From Ricordea florida (Eukaryota; Cnidaria; Anthozoa; Corallimorpharia; Ricordeidae): DNA of 64,000 nt. Numbering within the stretch: position 1 is the stretch's first letter; each line of letters opens with the position of its first letter. The notes under the pieces were generated by a model, which was not told the origin of the DNA, searched no databases, and saw only the letters and a list, made by a program, of their open reading frames with translations. Below, piece after piece: positions 1-11,346 of this stretch. Made by a program: the position numbers and the translations under genes. The DNA is taken from positions 3,650,206 through 3,714,205 of the forward strand of contig OX453273.1 in assembly GCA_949710005.1 (NCBI GenBank), in the 5' to 3' direction.

Positions 1-495
1 TACAACTGAAAATGAATTATCACCAAACAGTGATCATTTTTATTTGACATCAAAGTTAATTTCATTTTCTAGTGGATCACATGGTGTTGATCACTAATGT
101 TACATGAACTTCATCTTCTAAATCTGAATATTTATTTTTCTTTCTTTGATAACAGATAATTTCAGTTTGAAGATCCAAGTTATATGTTGTCGTTAGAGCT
201 GGTTTTCAAGTCAGTAAGGTTGTGCACGTAATCCGCAAATGGGCTCTAGAACACAAATAGAAAATTATCAAAATTATTAGGTTTTACTGGTCTATAATAG
301 CACATCTGAAAGAGTAGCTTTGTGTAGATGAAAGGAATGGGAATGAGAGGTAGATTGAGATGAACGTGCTTGGGTGTCTGAAATAAAAATGAATGTCAAA
401 AAATATAGCATGAATTAATTCAGTCAGTCAACCAAAAAAACACTAGTAAACAGATGTGTATCTACACAAACAATGAGGCATGTAATTAACACATG
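1..495. other. No gene recognised
   Basis: AT-rich DNA without a recognisable reading frame, RNA gene or mobile element. It lies upstream of BHMT copy 1 and may be intergenic or part of its first intron. Confidence 0.5.
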
Positions 496-695
496 AAACA
501 AGAAGGCGTTTATAAAACACACCAAACAAGAAGGCCTGTATAAAACACACCAAACAAGAAGGCATGTATAAAACACACCAAACAAGAAGGCATGTATAAA
601 GCACAACAAACAAGAAGGCATGTATAAAACACAACAAACAAGAAGGCATGTATAAAACACACCAAACAAGAAGGCGTGTATAAAACACACCAAAG
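496..695. repeat. 28-bp minisatellite, about 7 copies
   Basis: The core AACAAGAAGGCATGTATAAA recurs every 28 bp (for example at 501 and 529) with few substitutions. The cysteine/leucine-rich open frames on the minus strand here come only from the repeat; 28 is not a multiple of three, so all frames cycle through the same peptide. No gene is inferred. Confidence 0.9.
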
Positions 696-948
696 CAAAT
701 ATTGATTTTAAATAAGGCTGTACGTTAAGCCTGCAAAGTTAGAACCAACAACATTGATGAGCTTAGCAAAATCAATTCCTTCCTGATATTTTTCAGAATA
801 ATAGCTGATAATAGAGCTTTGTGCACATAACATTGAGTGGACCATATTTCATTAGAAGCCAACATAGCATTTGATAACATTTTAAGCAAGAAAATAATGA
901 ATTTGCTCTTACATATACTTTTCATATGTTGGGGGGGGGGGGGGGGGG

Positions 949-1190
949 TAAGCATGCTGGACTTTTGAGCTAGAGGTCCGGAGTTCAAGCCCTGGTGGTG
1001 GCACTGTGTTGTTTCCTTAGACAAGAAACTTAACTCCACACTGTCTCTCTCCACCCAGGTGTATAAATGGGTACCAGTGGTATAATGCTGGGGGTAACCC
1101 TGCGATGGACTAGCATCCCATCCAGGGGGGAGTAATAATACTCCCAGCTGCTTAATTCTACAGAAACCGGGATAAGCTCCGGCCATGTGG
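949..1190 (+). repeat. SINE-like, tRNA-derived repeat
   Basis: It follows an 18-base poly-G tract (931-948). A B-box-like sequence, GAGTTCAAGCC, is at 981-991. A non-coding body with CCCTGCGATGGACTAGCATC follows, a type of sequence common in dispersed metazoan SINEs. The A box is weak. The assignment rests on the B box and overall character, so it is tentative. Confidence 0.4.
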
Positions 1191-1763
1191 AACTTAAGGC
1201 CCTTGTGCGTCTTTCACCTTATAGCTAATGTACGAATCCATGTGGAAAGGGTAATTGGACTTTTTTTAGAAGGAAATATACATTCTTAGAAGGTAACTTG
1301 CCAACAGAATACTTAGCTTGTAACCCAAATGGGCTGGTTGAGGACCAGTTCCCACTTATTGACCATACTGTAAGAATCTGCACAGCACTAGTGAATTTAT
1401 GTCCACCTATTGTACCCTTTGATTAAGGAGACCATTAAGTTATCATTGCATTTTAAGCTCAGTAGATATAAGTGACAGTAGATATGAGTGGCTTCCGGTT
1501 TCGTCTGCTCTCCCTGGTCTTCTTCGTAGACATTATTTGCTTTGTCACGCAACACATCCCTGAACGTTGCATTTCTGTCATGGTTTCACCAAGAACTTTT
1601 CAAACCCAGAATTCACTTAGTATTCAGTACTTGGTTATTGTACATCTTATATTGTTTGTTTGTCTTTCCTTAGCTCTTCGTGTTCAACAAATTCAAAGGT
1701 AAGTATAGTGACCATTGTTTCATTTTGTTTTATGCTGAGCATTTACAAAGTATAACTTAAAAT

Positions 1764-1889
1764 GGGTCCTTCTGCAGCAGGTAGCAGCGCAGATGACGTA
1801 AAACAAGTAACAGATGTTACTGAATAATTTGAACACAATGGTGAAACAATGCGCTACGTCATCTGTGCGGGTACCTGGAGAAAGAGCCC
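1764..1889. repeat. Short imperfect inverted repeat
   Basis: CGCAGATGACGTA near 1788-1800 is mirrored by TACGTCATCTGTGCG at 1855-1869. Weaker complementarity extends outward. It could be a small MITE. No target-site duplication was confirmed. Confidence 0.4.
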
Positions 1890-2653
1890 AGTTGTCTTTT
1901 GCATAGTGCTTGATGTTCACTTAAATGGAAGAAGGGGGAATTATATTCAGTCAATTTTCTTTCTACGATTCACTTCCGAACTGCCATTGGGCCACTGCTA
2001 CACTGGGAAAGGAAAACGTTGATTTTTTTAAATTTTTAGAGGGGGGTATGGGCTGGTGCAAATGGGGTGGGGGTCATACCTTTTTGTGCACATGAAAATG
2101 GGGGGCTGCATAAAATCTGCAACCATATCCGAGGGGTCATGTATTTTTGTGCATTGTAATTTCCAACGACTGAAAATAAAATTTTATCTTTTAAAACCAA
2201 AAGTGAGAATCGTAGTTTCTTGTTCAAGCACGATAACGTAAAAGCCTGGGGTGAGGGGACGTTTTGAGTGGGGTATGTGCAGCTGGGACCCTGGAACTCT
2301 TGGCAGATACCAGACCCACTTCAGCTGAGTTTGCTACCCTATTCTAGACTCAACTCCTAAAATCCCTCCCTATATCCGGTAGTGTTTTCAATGCTTTCTT
2401 TGCTATTAAACTGAGTTACGGGTGAATTTGAATTTGCTGATCTTATTTTTTTTTTGGGTTGCTTATCTAGTCTGCACTAAGCTGATCTTCAATCACTCTT
2501 TTAGTTCTAGATGCAAACCCTCTGATTTTTATACCCTATCCCAGACTTATAGTGCTTGAAAACCATACCCTTCACAGTGGCAAATACCTATATGGTGTAA
2601 AAGAAACAGCATAACTGATGTGTTTGTGTGATAGTGAAATATTTAACTGTCAG

Positions 2654-2789
2654 GGATCACTTCTTGATTGTCTGAGCTCCGATGAAGTTATTGTAGGCGA
2701 TGGAGGAATGACCTTTTGTCTAGAGAAGCGAGGTTATGTTAAAGCTGGTCCCTGGTCTCCTGAGTGCACAGTGGAAAACCCTGAAGCAG
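2654..2789 (+). CDS. BHMT copy 1, N-terminal barrel exon
   Basis: Encodes [18 protein letters not shown] and following residues to ENPEA. The acceptor is CTGTCAG at 2653 and the donor is G|GTTAGT at 2790. It starts in phase 0 and ends in phase 1. The matching exon of copy 2 is also exactly 136 nt. Confidence 0.9.
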
Positions 2790-5700
2790 GTTAGTGTTAC
2801 ACAATGAACTGTCAACCCAGTAGCCTTGTTCCTTGGGTCATTGAGGGTTCTCCAATACATACCATTAAACTCCACTCAAGTCACAGTTTTTCCATTCGTG
2901 AGAGACTAAATTACATGTGTAGTGTGCTTGTCTTGGGTCATGGCTTCGAAAGCGAGATACATTACACGTGTATCGTGCTTTTGTCGGGTCATGGCTTTAA
3001 AAACATGTTATAAAATACTACAAGTGTAGCGTGTTTGTCTTGGGACGTGGCTTAAAGAACGAGGTACATTGCATGTGTAGCATGCTTGTCTTGGGTCGTG
3101 CCTTCAAGATTGAGTTATATTACATATGTCGCGTACTTGTCTTGGGTCATGGCTTCCAGGACGAAGTATTTTACGACCATACTTCCCGAAACTCCAGTGA
3201 ACTTCGTGTGTTTTCAATTGACTCGGGAATTTAGTAGAGTATGTTAGACCTGAATGGGGCCATCATATAAGAGAGTAATTTTGCGAACGAAGTTGGTCAA
3301 TCTGATCCCATGGTTTTAAAGGGTGAAGCGAAGGGCGCTGTGTGGGGCATGGTTCCTGGGATGTTCTTTTCACTTAACCCTTTAAGCACCAATATCAATA
3401 TTCATTTTCTCCTAACTGTTCTCATATATTTGTTATGGTACTAGTGAGGAGAATTTGTTTACGTATCAATAGAACTCTTTTTTGGTGTTCATTTTTGTTA
3501 TTCTCATAACCTTAATGGTTGATGAACAGTGAATTTAGTGATTAGAAATTGGATGCTGGTCACTACTGGGACTTGAAGGGTTAAGAAGTGTCACTTCTAC
3601 AAAAAGGAGAAAAACACTACAATTGATAAAGTAAAACAGGGATTTTCCAATTTTTTTTCTGACGTAATTGGGCTATTGTGATCTCATTACCAATCACTGG
3701 TTCTGTTTATATAGCCAGCAACCCATTTACAATCCTAATTCTAAATTCTCAAATCTGATTGGCTATCACGTGCCCTGATTTCAGCCTTAATAGGACACAA
3801 ATGGGACAGTACGCATCATTCCTAAGTAATTGGACAGTATGTACCATCACGCGTGCGCTTAAATGGCTTTTTTTTTCACTGCTGGCAAAAATAAAAATGT
3901 TGGAATTTCTTTTGTTGTGATTTAAAAAAAAGAGCTTTTTATGTCACAAATGTTTTTAAAGTTATGATTAATTAAACTGAACTTCGTGTTGTCCAATTCC
4001 GTCTGTAATCATACTCGGGATTAAACAAATCTGTCTCCCGCTACGCAGTCTTCCGATTTTGTTAATCACTCGTATGATTACAGACCGAATTGGACTCCAC
4101 CCAGTCCTGTTACCATTACGAATTATTGCTGTCAACAATTTTGGTACACATTTGTACTGCGAAAGTTATACGAGATTTGACCCGCGTAGCATCAAACCAA
4201 GTTTAGCAACTGCGATTCAACCTGTCGCTTTTACCGGGAGGATTTACTTAAATCTTCTATCATATGTTTTTGCGCTCAGTATTTTTTATTTATATTCTTG
4301 TAGTCCTTCAACTTCATCGGGAATTTCTTCGAGCAGGTGCCGACGTGATTCAAGCCTTTACATTTTCCCAAGATGACAATGTGATAGACGAAAGGGTGTG
4401 TGCTTGTCAGTGAGTAAGAGACAGAGAGCTGGGTCTGAGCCAGTCTTTTCCCGTACCCACTTAAGGGGGGGAATTCCAGACATGTACAGTGGGTCCTGCG
4501 ACCAAAAATTGTGAATTTTTAGATACTTTGATTTAGTGCTGTACCGAGTTGCTACTATCATATATCATATCAATAAAATGACACATGTGTTATATCACTG
4601 GGGAAGCGGCATTTTCATCGATTTGCTTCCACAAAATTTTATGTAATAAATGAAAATTGCGTGCGTGATCGCTTGGGGATGCGAAATTCCTCCTCTTATT
4701 TATGAAATATTTTTTCGAAACTCGAGCAACAACACTTGCACTGTTTTGGTTGTGCATACTTTTCTATTTTGTGGTTTTCCCAAATTATCATGTTCGTTGT
4801 CATAAATTTCACTTAATTGCAAGTCATTGAGCAGCTGCATCCCTCATATCCTTCCCAGAATGCATCTCACACCCAATTCGGACTGACAAATACATACTTA
4901 TTACATATAAACTTATTTTGTGAACAGAATGAAGAAATAAACCAATCTGCCTGCTACCTGGCTAAGACCGTGGCCGCTGAGGGGGGAGTCTTCTCCGCGG
5001 GCTCAATATGTCAGTCAGCAAGGTTGTACGTAGATGGAGCTGGAAAACAAATTATTCAAAAGCGAATCGAAGATCAGATCGCGATATTTCTCAAGAATGA
5101 TCTGAATTGTTTAATTGCTGAGGTAAGAAGATTGATTGAAGATAATATAATAAGCACTACCGCGCAGGAGCCCGGGACTAGCAGATTTCCCATGTGTCGG
5201 GTGGCGTTTCCTGCAACATTCTCTTCCAAACAAGACCACATAGTATCCTCGGAAGAAATTAAAAAACTCGCGATAGACCTAACCCGTAAACGTTTACATG
5301 CTTAATGCTTTTGTTTATTTGTCATGCAACAGGACAGGGTTGTTCGAAGCAGGGTTAAGGTAACCCAAGATTAGTGCGAAATTTAAATGCAGATACGAGA
5401 GCTCAAAAAGCACATTCAGTATAATCTTTTGGAATACAATTTGATGATTGTATGCTCTGAAAAAAATAGAGCTAGTTACCAGAGAAAGTGCTCTTTAACA
5501 AGAGGGAAAGAAACCCGGGTTAAAATTTAGCTGTGGCTTAGCGCTAATTGGACTTCGAACAACCGGCCCCAGGGGTAAAAAAATAGCACCATCTGCTTCT
5601 GTGTTGGAGTAGCAGCCTGATAGGGAAGAGGAACAAATAGCACCATCTGCTACTGTACTGAGATAAAGGCTTGATAGGGAAGAGGAACAAATAGCACCAT

Positions 5701-6210
5701 CTACTACTGTACTGAGATAAAGGCTTGATAGGGAAGAGGAACAAATAGCACCATCTACTACTGTACTGAGATAAAGGCCTGATAGGGAAGAGGAACAAAT
5801 AGCACCATCTGCTACTGTATTGAGATAAAGGCTTGATAGGGAAGAGGAACAAATAGCACCATCTGCTACTGTGCCGGGGTAAAGGCCTGATAGGGAAGAG
5901 GAACAAATAGCACCATCTGCTACTGTACTGAGATAAAGGCTTGATAGGGAAGAGGAACCCACCTGATTCTTCGACTTCTTCCAAACTAAAGCCTGAACTA
6001 ATCCATCAATGAGCATTGCCTTACAGGAGGTTGCAATTAGTGCTAATTCCATTTGATAGTTAACGGCTATTTAACCCCGGACTAGCTTATTCAAGCTTTC
6101 ATGTTAAAAACAATTTACTGCATAATCCTGGCTGAAGGTGATTCAGGTTTAGGGGTTAAGAGTTATCAGGCGCTATATAAGTTTTTTGCTTTTAATATCA
6201 TTTTTTATTA

Positions 6211-6248
<38 letters not shown>

Positions 6249-9200
6249 GCTATCGTTGTCGTTCTTGTTATTGTTATTGTTGTGATGATACAAGTCTTAT
6301 TGCATAGTGTGTTTACTTATCATTCCGTCCGTTGACAGTTCTTTGAGTATGTAGAAGAAGCTGAGTGGGCTGTGGAGGTGATGAAGACCACTGGAAAACC
6401 CACAGCAGTTACCTTGTGTATTGGCCTCATGGGAGACGGCCATAATATCTCACCCGGAGAATGTGCTGTTCGACTGGCGAAGGCAGGTAAACCAGGAACC
6501 AGGTTAAATCTGAATAAAGATTCGCATAAGCTAGAGCAAGAACAAGGCTTTTTAAAGAATAACCACACATAATTGGATCCCCAGATTAAAAAGTTAGAAC
6601 CACACTGTATAGTAAAGCAAACAGTACCACAGGACAGTACTGTTCAGTAGCTTTACAAAGAATGGTCACCCTGCATGGTTTGATCCACAGATGAAAAAGT
6701 TAGAACCACACTGTATAGTAAAACAAACATTACCACAGTACAGTACTGTTCAGTAGCTTTCCAAAGAATGGTCACACTGCATGGTTTGATCCACAGATGA
6801 AAAAGTTAGAACCACACTGTATAGTAAAACAAACAGTACCACAGTACAGTATTGTTCAGTAGCTTTCCAAAGAATGGTCACACTGCATGGTTTGATCCAC
6901 AGATGAAAACGTTAGAACCACACTGTATAGTAAAACAAATATTACCACAGTACAGTATTGTTAAGTAGCTTTCCAAAGAATGGTCACACTGCATGGTTTG
7001 ATCCACAGATGAAAAAGTTAGGGCCACACTGTATAGTAAAACAGACAGTGTCACAGTACGCCATTTTCTTTCAACTACTAGTATGTAGCGCATCAAGTAA
7101 CCCATTTCTGTTGATGTTTTTTCCAAGGTGCTGATATCGTTGGAGTAAACTGCAAGTTCGACCCAACTACGTCCTTAGACACTGTTTCCTTAATGAAGGA
7201 CGCGTTGGAAAAGGAAGGTTTGAATACTCATCTGATGATTCAACCAGTTGGATACCACACGCCGGATGCAGGGAGATTGGGATACATAAGTTTACCGGAG
7301 GCACCGTTTGGTAATACAATGATTCTTACAGTGTAAGCCCCAATATCATCATGTATATTCTCTGCACAGTCTCCCAATATTCCTTATGGTACCTTCATGG
7401 GATAATTTATTTACTTATCAAAACACTTCGTCTTTGGTGGTCTTTTCGTGATGAATTCCCGATGTGTTGGTGTGATCAGGCACTGAGAAGGAGCAGGTTT
7501 TGTCGGCCGTATGAAGGATCGCATCTAAGATCGGCCCGAAAAGCTGGGATCTTTGGAGGACATACATCAGTAAACTTTCGTACAGCCCCACAACTTTTTT
7601 GTTTCCTCACACTGGGAGTGTACTAGGTTGCGATATTGGAAAGCTGACCTAGGCCAGTGTCAGTCAATCTAGGGTAAACATTAAACATTAATCTAGAGTT
7701 TAGCGTGCGGAGTGAATGTCGGGTTGACTGCAGACAAAGGTCGATCGGCTCTCGAAGGCTCCTCTTCTTTGCCTTGGTAGTTCTAAGCATTAGAATCTTC
7801 CGTATGCCCGAATGCAATAGTGGTTTTAAAAACAGGGCGTCGCTAGGATTTTTCAAAGGGGGGTCACAAGGTCACCTTCATAATATTAGTTACGAACACG
7901 AACATGGTCCACTGAAACTGTTCGGTCCTGCAAATGGGAAGAGATTTATTGCATGTTGATTCTTCGGATTCGCGTGTTTTCGCCACCTGAATTCTAGTGA
8001 CATAAAAGAATTATCTCACAATGGGGGGCCTCGGGACCCCATGATCCCCCACCCCCACCCCCCGAGCTACTCCCCCGAAATTAGGGACATTAGAAATATA
8101 GACTGTTGGGTTAGCCTCTGTAAGAATCGGTCTGCTGCGAAGAAAGTATGCTTTCTAGATGGCAGGGACAGAGACCCGCAAATGCAGGCTCTGACCCTTA
8201 AGTTGTTAAGGTTCCGAAAGGAAAGCAACTTTATTTCTCAATGATTTTGTTCGTAGCAATGGAGCCTCGTACCCTAACTCGCTGGGAAGTTCACAAGTAC
8301 GCTAGACGTGCCTATGATCTTGGAGTCAGATATATCGGGGGATGTTGTGGGTTTGAGCCATATCACATCCGGGCTATTGCAGAAGAGGTAGAATGAATTT
8401 TAAACTTTCCCCTGCTCCGACTTTTGGCATCTGCATTATTTTCCAGGGAATATTTAGGCTTGACAGCGTTCGGAGTTTCCAATTACCTATGTTGTCGAAA
8501 AATTGTTAGTGAGATTTTACAACCTGCAGGCACCGCTTAACTCAGCGTGAAGTAGAACACAAATAATATGTGAGGCATTCCCGTTCGAGCTTGAATTGCT
8601 TTTTATTTAGGTCTTGTCTTTGCAACTGCTTAAGTTACCCACGTAACTGCGTGTAGTCCTTGCTGTTTAGCTTAATTTCACGATATCGAAAAAAGCGTAT
8701 TTAAATTTTAGTAGCTGATATCTGGTTTAGGGAAACTTCGTCAATCTTGCTTCCAGAGTTGTTACAGTAACATGCTACATCAAATTGATAGAAACGTTCC
8801 AGGAAAAGGGTTGTTGACAGTCAAATAGAAAAATGTACCACAGGATGTTTATTTGGAAATTCGTAAATGGAATATTCCCAAGCCAACGATGCATGTTTCT
8901 GTTATAATTCCTGACGCCTTCTTCTCCTTTAACTACCAGTTAGCACCTGAAAGAGGTTTCTTACCGGAAGCAAGTAAAAAGCATGGCCTTTGGGGAGAGA
9001 CAATGAAAGATCACCCGAAGCCCTGGATGAAACAACGGTACGTGGAACGTATTATGCCTTCAAAAGTGTCAACGTACATTTCGGCCTGCAACGTACATTT
9101 CGGCCACGCAACCAAAGACAACCTTGATTCCAGGGCACGTTTCTCACCCCAAGCCAGAAAAGCGCCCCTTGATCGAGGTTGAATCAAAAAGAGAAAGAGA

Positions 9201-9791
9201 ACGTTTCACCATATTTAGATAGCGGTCTGTTTTCCTTGTTTTTGTCATGCAGATGTCGTTGGATATCAAAATATTCCTGGTTAGCATTTAAAACCACTCA
9301 CATTTAGCTCTGTCCATAACCGACCAGAGGTCCTCGTGTTTCCATTATAAATGTATGTAATTATTTGCTCCTAGTATAATAATAACGATAACGTTAATGA
9401 TGATGATCACGATGATGATTATGATGCTGATGGTGATGGTGATACTGATAGGGATAGTGATAGTAATAACGATAATGTTAATAATATTAACAAACTTAAA
9501 ACTCAGAGCCCACTTCATCAAAGTGATATTGTAAAAGGCCCCGTATCCAAATATTTCAAGACACGCCCCCCCCACCCCGCCCCCCCGCAGAGAATAGTTA
9601 ATTACAGATCTTGACGTTAGATCGCAATCAACATCTTGTAAGGTGCATGAATGATGGCTCTTTTTGTTCTTAATTGACTTGCTTATTTTTATATTTGTCC
9701 CAGGGCCAACCGAGAGTATTGGGAGAACCAAATACCAGCGACCGGTCGTCCCCAGTCTCCTCCTACCAGCAAGTTTGACGGGCCTGCGTGA
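2654..9791 (+). CDS. Betaine-homocysteine S-methyltransferase, copy 1 (8 coding exons; first exon not found)
   Basis: BHMT transfers a methyl group from glycine betaine to homocysteine, giving dimethylglycine and methionine. It is a cytosolic zinc enzyme of the methionine cycle. Coding exons: 2654-2789, 4304-4395, 4928-5122, 6339-6486, 7128-7310, 8257-8387, 8940-9037, 9704-9791; phases are compatible throughout, giving 356 residues before TGA. The zinc cysteines lie in GVNCKFDP (exon 5 here) and [10 protein letters not shown] (exon 6); the N-terminal GDGG and KRGYVKAG motifs are present. The short first exon with the start codon is not recognisable upstream. The C-terminus ends soon after SGRP-type sequence, so it lacks the 30 or so tail residues of the vertebrate enzyme. 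The loop after FTFSQDD is about five residues shorter than in copy 2. Exon 6 is nearly identical to copy 2 while other exons are diverged. Confidence 0.9.
2905..3165. repeat. 52-bp tandem repeat, about 5 copies
   Basis: The phrase CTTGTCTTGGGTCATGGCTT recurs about every 52 bp (near 2927, 2980, 3032, 3084, 3136) with moderate divergence. It lies in an intron of BHMT copy 1. Open frames across it come from the repeat. Confidence 0.8.
3991..4095. repeat. Short inverted repeat, MITE-like
   Basis: A 24-nt arm starting GTCCAATTCCGTCTGTAATC at 3991-4014 is mirrored by 4072-4095 with one mismatch. The 57-bp loop has no coding potential. It lies in a BHMT copy 1 intron. Confidence 0.65.
4304..4395 (+). 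CDS. BHMT copy 1, exon [13 protein letters not shown]
   Basis: Reads [20 protein letters not shown], then [10 protein letters not shown]. Acceptor CTTGTAG, donor AGG|GTGTGT. It is 92 nt against 107 nt in copy 2: the last five residues (DVAKYG-like) are absent. An in-frame TGA follows 15 bases after the donor, so the exon cannot simply extend. Confidence 0.85.
4928..5122 (+). CDS. BHMT copy 1, exon [13 protein letters not shown]
   Basis: 195 nt, phase 0 at both ends. Encodes [20 protein letters not shown] through to CLIAE. Acceptor TGAACAG, donor GAG|GTAAGA. Same length as the copy 2 exon. Confidence 0.9.
5581..5957. repeat. 54-bp minisatellite, 7 copies
   Basis: The unit contains GGAACAAATAGCACCATCTG and recurs every 54 bp (GAAGAG at 5625, 5679 and so on). 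Because 54 is divisible by three, two minus-strand frames stay open through it; these are not genes. Confidence 0.9.
6206..6250. repeat. (TTA)n / (TTATCA)n microsatellite
   Basis: About nine TTA units pass into TTATCA-like units, inside a BHMT copy 1 intron. Confidence 0.85.
6339..6486 (+). CDS. BHMT copy 1, exon [13 protein letters not shown]
   Basis: 148 nt, ends in phase 1. Includes CIGLMGD and [12 protein letters not shown], matching the family's CIGP.GD and PPGECAVRL stretch. Acceptor GTTGACAG, donor CAG|GTAAAC. The first 41 nt are identical to copy 2. Confidence 0.9.
6573..7059. repeat. 106-bp tandem repeat, about 4.6 copies
   Basis: The anchor TTTGATCCACAGATGAAAAA begins at 6679, 6785, 6891 and 6997, giving a period of 106 bp. 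Copies differ by a few substitutions. It lies in the intron before the exon at 7128. Confidence 0.9.
7128..7310 (+). CDS. BHMT copy 1, first zinc-cysteine exon
   Basis: 183 nt, phase 1 at both ends. Encodes [13 protein letters not shown], whose Cys corresponds to the first zinc ligand of BHMT (Cys217 in the human enzyme), then a QPVGYHTPD segment. Acceptor TTCCAAG, donor TTTG|GTAATA. Confidence 0.9.
8257..8387 (+). CDS. BHMT copy 1, second and third zinc-cysteine exon
   Basis: 131 nt. Encodes [20 protein letters not shown] and [22 protein letters not shown]. The CC pair supplies the other two zinc ligands (Cys299 and Cys300 in human numbering). Acceptor GTTCGTAG, donor GAG|GTAGAA. The exon and the following intron start are almost the same as at 59356-59560. 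Confidence 0.95.
8940..9037 (+). CDS. BHMT copy 1, exon [16 protein letters not shown]
   Basis: 98 nt, ends in phase 2. Encodes [20 protein letters not shown] through PWMKQR, matching the family's [19 protein letters not shown] segment. Acceptor CTACCAG, donor CG|GTACGT. Confidence 0.9.
9372..9490. repeat. GATNNN-rich microsatellite
   Basis: Interrupted GAT/AAT trinucleotide array with ATAACG and ATAGTG variants, in the last intron of BHMT copy 1. Confidence 0.8.
9704..9791 (+). CDS. BHMT copy 1, last exon with stop
   Basis: Encodes [17 protein letters not shown] and a short tail ending KFDGPA then TGA at 9789-9791. Acceptor TTGTCCCAG. The tail is much shorter than in vertebrate BHMT. Confidence 0.85.
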
Positions 9792-10946
9792 CTTGTGCTG
9801 TTAGGTTGTGTTGGCAAGGCCACTCAGACCATAGAATGTAAACAATGCATTCGATGTAATAATCGAATACCTGATCATACGTTTATAGGATTTGGACTTA
9901 TATTCATGGTAGCACATCATGTAGAGCACAAAATATGCAAAGTATAGAGAACTAGAGAACAAGAAAATTACGTATAAGATCACGTGAGGAGTCTATCCCA
10001 GTTACGCAGCATGCAAGGCCGGATCCTTGATTTTTCTTGGGAGTGGGTGCACCTCTAGTTTGGCAGACAACAAGAAAACAAATTTTCAGAGGCTTTGTTT
10101 TTACAAAATCACTGGCCTCAGTTTTGTAAAGTCATGCTAGGATAAGGTCAGTAGTCATTGCATATGTTACTGCTTAGTTTTTTTAACAAAACGTTCAACA
10201 CATATCAGCTTGAGGTGATTTCACAAATTCGGAGCCTGCCTTCACTGACCAAATCTACATATATCTTACAAGGACTTTTTTAAAACGCCGGGTCGGGAGA
10301 ATCAGGCATATAGGGGAATTAAACACGTTTATTTCGTGCAGACACTTTTTTTGCCTATTAAAACGATTTTACAACTAGACTAAAGGATTTCCCGTTCCTG
10401 CGGTACTTATCATGACATTTTGGAAACGAAGGAAAAAACTGCGACAAGAGAAACCTGGTACCTAAATCCTTTCTTCAGAACTTCTTTGTCTAATTGTCTT
10501 TGACGCACTAGTGGTCCCTGGTTTTGGAACTTTGTACCACGTATCTCCTAACCTCTCGAAACCATCCTTCGTTCAATTAACTCAAGAAAAGTGTTTTATT
10601 ATCTCTATTTCGTACACAAAGTATCATACTTAAAAGTGCTTTAATTAGATAACTGTTCCATACTTTGCATAATTTATGCTATCAGCGAACTTTAGTGTTC
10701 TCTTGCCACAAAGAATACAGAATTTGAAACAACGTTTCGTTGATATTTCTGTAGTGTAATCTATGGGTTTATTGCAAGCTTGTTAAAAGCTCATGACCTA
10801 CAAGGATATAGAAAACTGAGAGACAATGTGACCAGCCAAAAAATAGTCCTCAAGAGAGTTAAGAAGAACCACAAGAAAAGGTAAAAGACATAAGAAGAAG
10901 CAATTTTTGTGATACCATGTTTTAATTCCCGCTTGAGGAGGAAGGC
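9792..10946. other. No gene recognised
   Basis: DNA downstream of BHMT copy 1. No exon, RNA gene or mobile-element signature was recognised. Confidence 0.5.
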
Positions 10947-11086
10947 ATATATATATATATATATATATATGTGTATGTATGTATGTATGTATGTATGTAT
11001 GTATATATATATATATATATATGTGTATGTATGTATGTATGTATATATATATGTATATATATATATATATGTATATATATGTATGT
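10947..11086. repeat. (AT)n / (GTAT)n microsatellite
   Basis: Alternating AT and GTAT runs directly abut the hairpin element that starts at 11087. Tyrosine/isoleucine open frames here are spurious. Confidence 0.95.
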
Positions 11087-11346
11087 AGATGGAATGAAAG
11101 AGAAACAGCGAACTTCTCACATGAGGTTTAATACTGTAAACGTTTCGCCCATTCGGGCTTCTTCAGTACAGTATGTTCTATGTTCTTAAAAAGATTAAAA
11201 ATATTTAAAATCTTAATATTAAAAAAAAATTTAATATTTTTAATCTTTTTAAGAACATAGAACATACTGAAGAAGCCCGAATGGGCGAAACGTTTACAGT
11301 ATTAAACCTCATGTGAGAAGTTCGCTGTTTCTCTTTCATTCCATCT
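11087..11346. mobile_element. Hairpin element with arms of about 80 bp carrying a hammerhead-like core
   Basis: The left arm (11087-11169) and right arm (11264-11346) are near-perfect reverse complements, both holding GAAGAAGCCCGAATGGGCGA and AGCGAACTTCTC or its complement. The right arm contains CTGAAGA (11267-11273), a GCCC/GGGC stem with a GAAT loop, then GAAA (11287-11290). This resembles the CUGANGA...GAAA core of hammerhead ribozymes in Penelope-like terminal repeats. Flanking stems GAAC/GUUC and GUUU/AAAC can form, but the core has mismatches, so it is probably degenerate. No encoded protein. Confidence 0.6.

Noticed and set aside
424-698. Cys/Leu-rich minus-strand open frames
   Set aside because: Products of the 28-bp minisatellite; three overlapping frames give the same repeated peptide.
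5495-6052. Minus-strand repetitive frames of about 146-185 codons
   Set aside because: Caused by the 54-bp minisatellite.
496-7059. Tandem arrays as CRISPR-like structures
   Set aside because: Repeats are contiguous without unique spacers, and the window is eukaryotic.
10791-11189. Tyr/Ile-rich frames on both strands
   Set aside because: Translation of the AT/GTAT microsatellite.
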